Shown: positions 58,922 to 64,000 of the stretch, one piece after another | Layout: each line of letters opens with the position of its first letter | How positions within the stretch are numbered: the first letter of the stretch is position 1 | Assembly: GCA_017607445.1 (NCBI GenBank) | Contig: JAEVHH010000001.1 | Coordinates: 4,092,001 to 4,156,000, forward strand | DNA from: Histoplasma ohiense | Taxonomy: Eukaryota; Ascomycota; Eurotiomycetes; Onygenales; Ajellomycetaceae | DNA length: 64,000 nucleotides | Reading direction: 5' to 3' | Notes under the pieces: model-generated | What the model saw: only the letters and a program-made list of their open reading frames with translations | What the model was told of the DNA's origin: nothing | Database searches by the model: none | Made by a program: the position numbers and the translations under genes

Positions 58922-61678
58922 GATTGGTGACTGAAAAGTTGAAATTCTAAGGGCAAACAGACTGAATGGGCATAACGCTTAGCACAAAATAGAAAATGCT
59001 AATGGGATACTTGAATGAGAAAGAAAAATCACATACTATGAAGGGAAAAGAATGATCCGGCAGGGACAGAAAACTAGAGAGTGACGTAAATAGAAACATA
59101 AGTATCAAGGACGTTGGGTTACTTTTACTCCCAGCAATCCTCAATGAATGAGCACGTTATTTGACCCGAGATGCGCACCGATTAGGCTTATTTAACAGAA
59201 CCTAGCGTGGCAATGCGTCAAACACAGCTCTGACTCCAATTTCCCAACACCTTGAGCAGATTGTTGTGAGAGGGCAGTGAATTGATGAATGAAGAAAGAC
59301 ATTGAGACAGAGGCCTGAGCGTTCCTCTTGAGAATGCGTTGTGACACTGATGGTATAGAGAACGCCCGATGTTGATTCGATCATGACCGGAAAAATGAGT
59401 GACCAATTCTGTAACGTCTCACGGGACAATAGCTGTAGGCTAGATGCAGCTTTAGTAAGTGGAAATGATTTCACGATGGCAAAATCTGTAGGATATCAAT
59501 CTCGAGGGGAGTAATTGTCAATGAGATCGGTGCCCATGATGCAAGACTGTTCCAGATAGTCTTGGTCCAGTGAGCAGGACTGAGTTTCGCCTCAGCATGC
59601 AGGTGATTTGATACTATATTAATGCAATAATGCAAGACATGAAGGGGTTAGCAGAAGAAGTGCCATGAAGTTTTTTTTTTTTTTTTTTTTTTTTTTTCAC
59701 AATCTGTGGAGTAGGTAGAGCGAGTCGCAAAATTTACCAATCATGGAACAAGGAATCATATGTAATAAAACGCTGGTAAGGCCATTATTTGGTAGGTAGA
59801 ACTAACAAGAAAATGGGCGTCTACCAAGCCCTTGCTCAAGAACGAAGGTGAGCAGAGCCATGTATTGGCTGCAAAGAATTTAAACTGGGCTCGTGGTGTA
59901 ATAATGAAACTTCAACCGTCTGCTCCTTTTGCAGGTAAAATAACGTACTTGCCGGGGCGGGATGTGGGAGCACAAAAAGCCCAAAATTTGGGGTAACCCG
60001 ATCTGCATGAAAGAGTGGAACACCACGAAATGTCGGCGATGTGGAGTGTCTCAAAATTAAACACAATCGAGTGACAAAGCATACAAGCAACATCTTGTGG
60101 TACTTTATAGGATTTCCCCTGAAGCTCTTCTATGGAACTTCATGATGGAAGGCAATGTGGCCGGGAGAACCCTCGGTTGATAAATCGGTACCAATCCTCT
60201 AGTCAACGAGAGCGGATATGTCAAAATGTTAGGTATCTACCTGTTCCAACATTCTGGAGTCCAAAGCCATACCTAAAGCCGGCCTTGTCAGAGGGTCACT
60301 TAATTTATTCAGTAGGGTATCACAGCAGGTCAAGTGAGACAAAATAAGGGCATGAAAGTTCTGCATGTCCAACGGGTGTTCATGGACATATGGAAATCCT
60401 AACAATCATTGAAGTTTTCAAAGGTGACGGATGCTTCAGAGCAGATTTTGCAAATAATGAGGCATACAACTGTTCAATGGGAACTAAACAAAGCAAAGCG
60501 TCTGATCCAACACATCAACGTGCCGCATTGTTCTGAGATACTTTATCATTCCGTCCAGATTCAAGTGGAACAGTCATATGTTGCACGTAAAATCGCAAAC
60601 CCCAATACTCGCATAAACCATATGCGGAACCAATTGCCATTTTCCAGTTCTCTTGACTGACTGAAGGAATTCCCTGCAATGAAGCTTGTCACTTGCCATG
60701 CATGTCAGAGACTAGACAAATCCGGGGGAATAGAACCTCCCGAGGACTGGAGTAGTTGGAACGTTCTGTGCATGAATGAGGTTTTTTGATCGAACCATTA
60801 AATGGCAAGGCTTGTGAAATTAAAGCTTTAGGGAGAGGCGTTCCAAACGCGCTCACTTAGTTAGATAGATACGATGTAGTACCCGAATTCAATGATGGCT
60901 GTCTCAGAGAATCAATGGTAGATCCATTTCCGATCCATGAACAACCTCCGCATCTAGGATACGGCTATCCTTCATTATATGGTAATCATGGCTTCAAGGT
61001 TGTCTTAATTCCAAAAGCTCGTGATCAATCCTTGGAATTCGTTCGCTGAAAATGAAGTATCGTTCCTGTCTCGGGATCGAAGCAACATTGGAAGTTAATC
61101 GAATAAACGAATTGAACGGAAGTTGCCTAAATAGACATGCATATGCATTCTTGCAGGTCTTCAATGCCGGGAGGAGTGAGTCAATAGATTTCCTGATTAA
61201 GCAAATCGGCTGCGATTTCATCATGTGATGATCAGCCAATCATACGTGTTTATGCTTCCTTGGTATTTGAGGTATTCCACCAGCTAATTATTGCGTGGAA
61301 TTAACTAACTACTTTGATGCATGTATTACGTAACCAAACACTGGCGGCTTGGCACATTCTTCTCTGGACGACTTTGGCGGAAATTTTGGATCTCCATTTC
61401 CACTGAGAAAGTCATATCCGCGCATAGATTGTTCAGAGAGCTTTTATGCGTCTTCTTAGGATGTTTAAAACTTTTTTTTCTTCCGGTACTTAGCTATACA
61501 TGGTGTCCAGGATCTAGGCGAGCGGTGCTGCTAAGCCATCCTGGCCAATGATTTACTCTAGAGGATTTGATTATGCTCTAAATGTTATGTCCATGACTTT
61601 CTTTACTACGACCATTCATGCGCATGATCTGATACGTACGCAGAAGTGAGAAAAGTAATTACACCTTTCTTATTCTCG
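58922..61678. other. Divergent intergenic region, 2.8 kb
   Basis: This lies between the tyrosinase start (-) and the Zn2Cys6 factor start (+). It contains a 27-base poly-T run (59671-59697). No ORF in it resembles a gene. It presumably holds both promoters. Confidence 0.5.
59671..59697 (+). repeat. Poly-T tract, 27 bases
   Basis: An uninterrupted T run in the tyrosinase/Zn2Cys6 intergenic region. Confidence 0.95.
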
Positions 61679-63082
61679 ATGCCGCCGAGAAGGAGCCATC
61701 GAAAGTCCCGCTTGGGTTGTCTTCAATGCAAGAGAAGAAAGATAAAGGTATGGAGATACATCGATTATGAAGCTTCCACTAGGCCATTCGTTTTCACCAT
61801 AGTCCAGTTGAATCAAGACAAAAAGAGTAAATATCAATATCACAACGACTTAGGCCTCGTCGTCCTGCTCTATCAACAACTCCATCTGCAACATTCTAAC
61901 TCTACATTGTGACAGTGTGACGAGACGCCGCCGCCATGCGGCAACTGCAAAAAGCACAATATTGAGTGCCAATTCGCAACCCCTCCTGGGGCCGTACCTG
62001 CGAATAATAGCACTTATCGTTGGCCATCAACGATCGTCAATAGACCCCCTCCCGTGCTGCCGCCTGTTTCTCTCCCTTCAATTTCAATTCCCATTTCCTC
62101 ATCAACTGTTGACCAGCTGGAAATCTTTACCACCTTTGACAGCACGAATCCTCAGTTCACATCTAATTTACATCTTGATGATTTGAAGCTTATGCACCAT
62201 TACACCACGGTGACCTGTACGACACTTTCAAACACCCCGGAACATATCGATATCTGGAGAACCGTTATCCCCAAAGAAGCACTTGCTCACCCCTTTCTAA
62301 TGCACGGGCTTTTATCTCTATCAGCACTTCACCTCATAGAGAGCAGCAGCAATGACGACCCGAATCGCCGGAAATATGTCGAATTAGCCACCATGCATCA
62401 GCACCTTGCCCTTGCGGCGTTTCGACCAGTGTTAAATGATATCACTCCATCAAACTGCAACGCGGTATTCGCGTTCTCGAGTCTCATCGCTGCGTTAGCC
62501 TTTGCTTTCTCCCGATTTGTCGGCAGACCCGGTGGGGGCGAACCTGTTGCGGAACTTCTTCAAGATTTCCTTCTATTTCGCGGTGTGGAGAGTGTCCTAA
62601 GTACGTCCTGGGAGCTCATACAGAAGGGAGAGCTAGGGCCAATGATCCGGCGCCCTGCTATTAATGTATCTCAACCGATTTCTAAGGATGTCATAAATGC
62701 ACTTGATTATCTGCACGATTGCAATGGCGACCATGTAACCCAGCTGAGCGCGGAGGAAAAAGATGCGAATAATCATGCGATTCGCGAGCTTCGTATCTCA
62801 TTTGAACGACCTGCTTCAAGTTGGGAGAATGTTTTTCGCTGGCCGATTCTTCTTCCGGAAGCGTACCTCGCCCATCTGAAGGCACGAAAACCCATGGCGT
62901 TGGTGATTCTTGCGCACTACTGTGTCGTTCTTTCTAGGCTGGATTCGTGCTGGTGGTCACAAGGTTGGGCGACTCATTTGTTCGAAGCAATTTATCGCTC
63001 TCTGGGCACGAGTTGGAGACCGCTACTGCGATGGCCGATGCAGATGGTTGGGTTGGCTGATAAACTGTCGAAAATCCCATGA
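61679..63082 (+). CDS. Zn2Cys6 binuclear-cluster transcription factor (UPC2-like group)
   Basis: The predicted 411-aa protein comes from exons 61679-61747 and 61916-63082. The 168-nt intron interrupts the zinc cluster, joining SRLGCLQCKRRKIK to CDETPPPCGNCKKHNIECQF. This gives the full C-x2-C-x6-C-x6-C-x2-C-x6-C set. A short Ser/Pro linker is followed by the C-terminal fungal regulatory domain typical of sterol-uptake/UPC2-like factors: TNLHLDDLKLMHHYTTVTCT-type opening, ALAHPFLMHGLLSLSALHLI, then WATHLFEAIYRSLGTSWRPL. It probably binds DNA and is ligand-responsive. It is transcribed away from the tyrosinase gene, so a local regulatory link is possible but unproven. Confidence 0.88.
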
Positions 63083-63284
63083 GCTACAGATAATATCTTG
63101 GTTGTATCTAGGCCGTGCGCCAAATTTATGCTTCATACGCTTCCTGTGTATATGATGTACTGTTCGATATTTTCCAATGGTTTCGAGAACTCTGGCGCAA
63201 ATATTGTTGTGACGGTGTCGATTGTAACTAGACTTTGACCTCTTCCTGGAGGCCTTGTGCGGAGAATTAGATTTTACTCCTTAG

Positions 63285-63316
<32 letters not shown>

Positions 63317-64000
63317 TCACTGCTTGCTTTTAGTGAATCAATATCGCCTTGCAACTTTTCTGCCTAGCTTTTGCAATAATTTGTAGCTTGGATTTTATTG
63401 CATCTGGTAAGGCCTGTACGGATATATAGATCACACTCTTCTGATGCTTATTGGTTGTGTAGCCACTTACCTTATCCTAAGCGAGTTAGGCGTCACGAAC
63501 AAAGGACTACGTTACCGAGTTATTACGACTGTACTGTAACTGGATACTTTCAGCCTCGACGCCTGTCTGGGGCTCACGCGGTGGAGCCTTCACAACAACC
63601 AACAACCAGTCAAATTTGACATCGACAAGGAGATATTAAGACGCCACGATTCAATGCCGATTGCTGAGACGATTTCTCTCTTTCTCTAGTCAAATTCTAA
63701 CAGCTACTTGTGTAGTAGCTCTTAGGCAGAGGCAAGCTTCCGACGCCCTTTGGGTTACATTGTATGGAATCTAATCGAAACTCACAGGCTCAAGTACAGT
63801 ATCACCATATTGATTGAGGCATTCTAAACCTTCATTGCGACTATTCGAGAATCTCTATGGTACCACTTTCAATTGCTTAGATTCACCAGGAAATCACTTT
63901 TTCTTTTCTTCACTGCTCACTATTTCCTGTGTTCTCCAATTGCAATATGCCTCTCAAAACATGGCATTGTTCTTCTAATCGCGTTTAAAAAGTCTCCATA
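63083..64000. other. Intergenic region to window end
   Basis: It contains the 3' region of the Zn2Cys6 gene and a (TA)n microsatellite. No gene is visible up to the window edge. Confidence 0.5.
63285..63313. repeat. (TA)n microsatellite
   Basis: About 14 TA units in the 3' flank of the Zn2Cys6 gene. Confidence 0.95.

Overview
The window is nuclear DNA of a filamentous ascomycete. The evidence is dense genes with short GT..AG introns (about 50-170 nt), a Zn2Cys6 regulator, a fungal FMP27-type protein, a TFIIIC large subunit of fungal length and several fungal-only families. The protein sequences look most like Eurotiomycetes, probably Onygenales. That placement is inferred from family resemblance and was not computed. 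No bacterial, organellar, viral or CRISPR sequence was seen.

Layout, left to right. (1) 1-13.8 kb: C-terminal part of an FMP27/BLTP2-type lipid-transfer protein (+), a multi-pass membrane protein of unknown role (-), the TFIIIC B-block-binding subunit (+) and a PFA3-like DHHC palmitoyltransferase (-). (2) 15.7-22.4 kb: a broken GST-like gene (+), a rhomboid protease (-), a possible LTR relic and a small membrane protein resembling serine palmitoyltransferase small subunits (-). (3) 22.4-31.6 kb: a degenerate telomere-like block inside a 2.9-kb intergenic region, a Ybp2/glomulin-family protein (+), a Ser-rich repeat protein that may form a beta-solenoid (+) and a small uncertain gene (-). (4) 31.6-47.7 kb: a gene-poor stretch with a likely copia relic, phospholipase D (-), a DUF7730-like protein (+), a DUF4188 protein (+), cyanate hydratase (+), a C2H2 zinc-finger protein (+) and a small membrane protein (+). 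(5) 48.6-64 kb: two poorly resolved hypothetical genes (-), the DNA polymerase delta catalytic subunit (-), a secreted tyrosinase (-) and, divergent from it across 2.8 kb, a Zn2Cys6 transcription factor (+).

Most genes are unrelated housekeeping functions: replication, Pol III transcription, lipid transfer and signalling, protein palmitoylation and intramembrane proteolysis. The only pairing that suggests a shared job is the tyrosinase with the divergent Zn2Cys6 factor. I found no clear new multi-gene system. The best leads are the GST-like pseudogene, the telomere-like block, two adjacent perfect palindromes at 31.4 kb, two stop-free introns of 3n length, and overlapping same-strand frames near 51 kb. 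Exon boundaries were read by eye from splice signals and reading-frame continuity.
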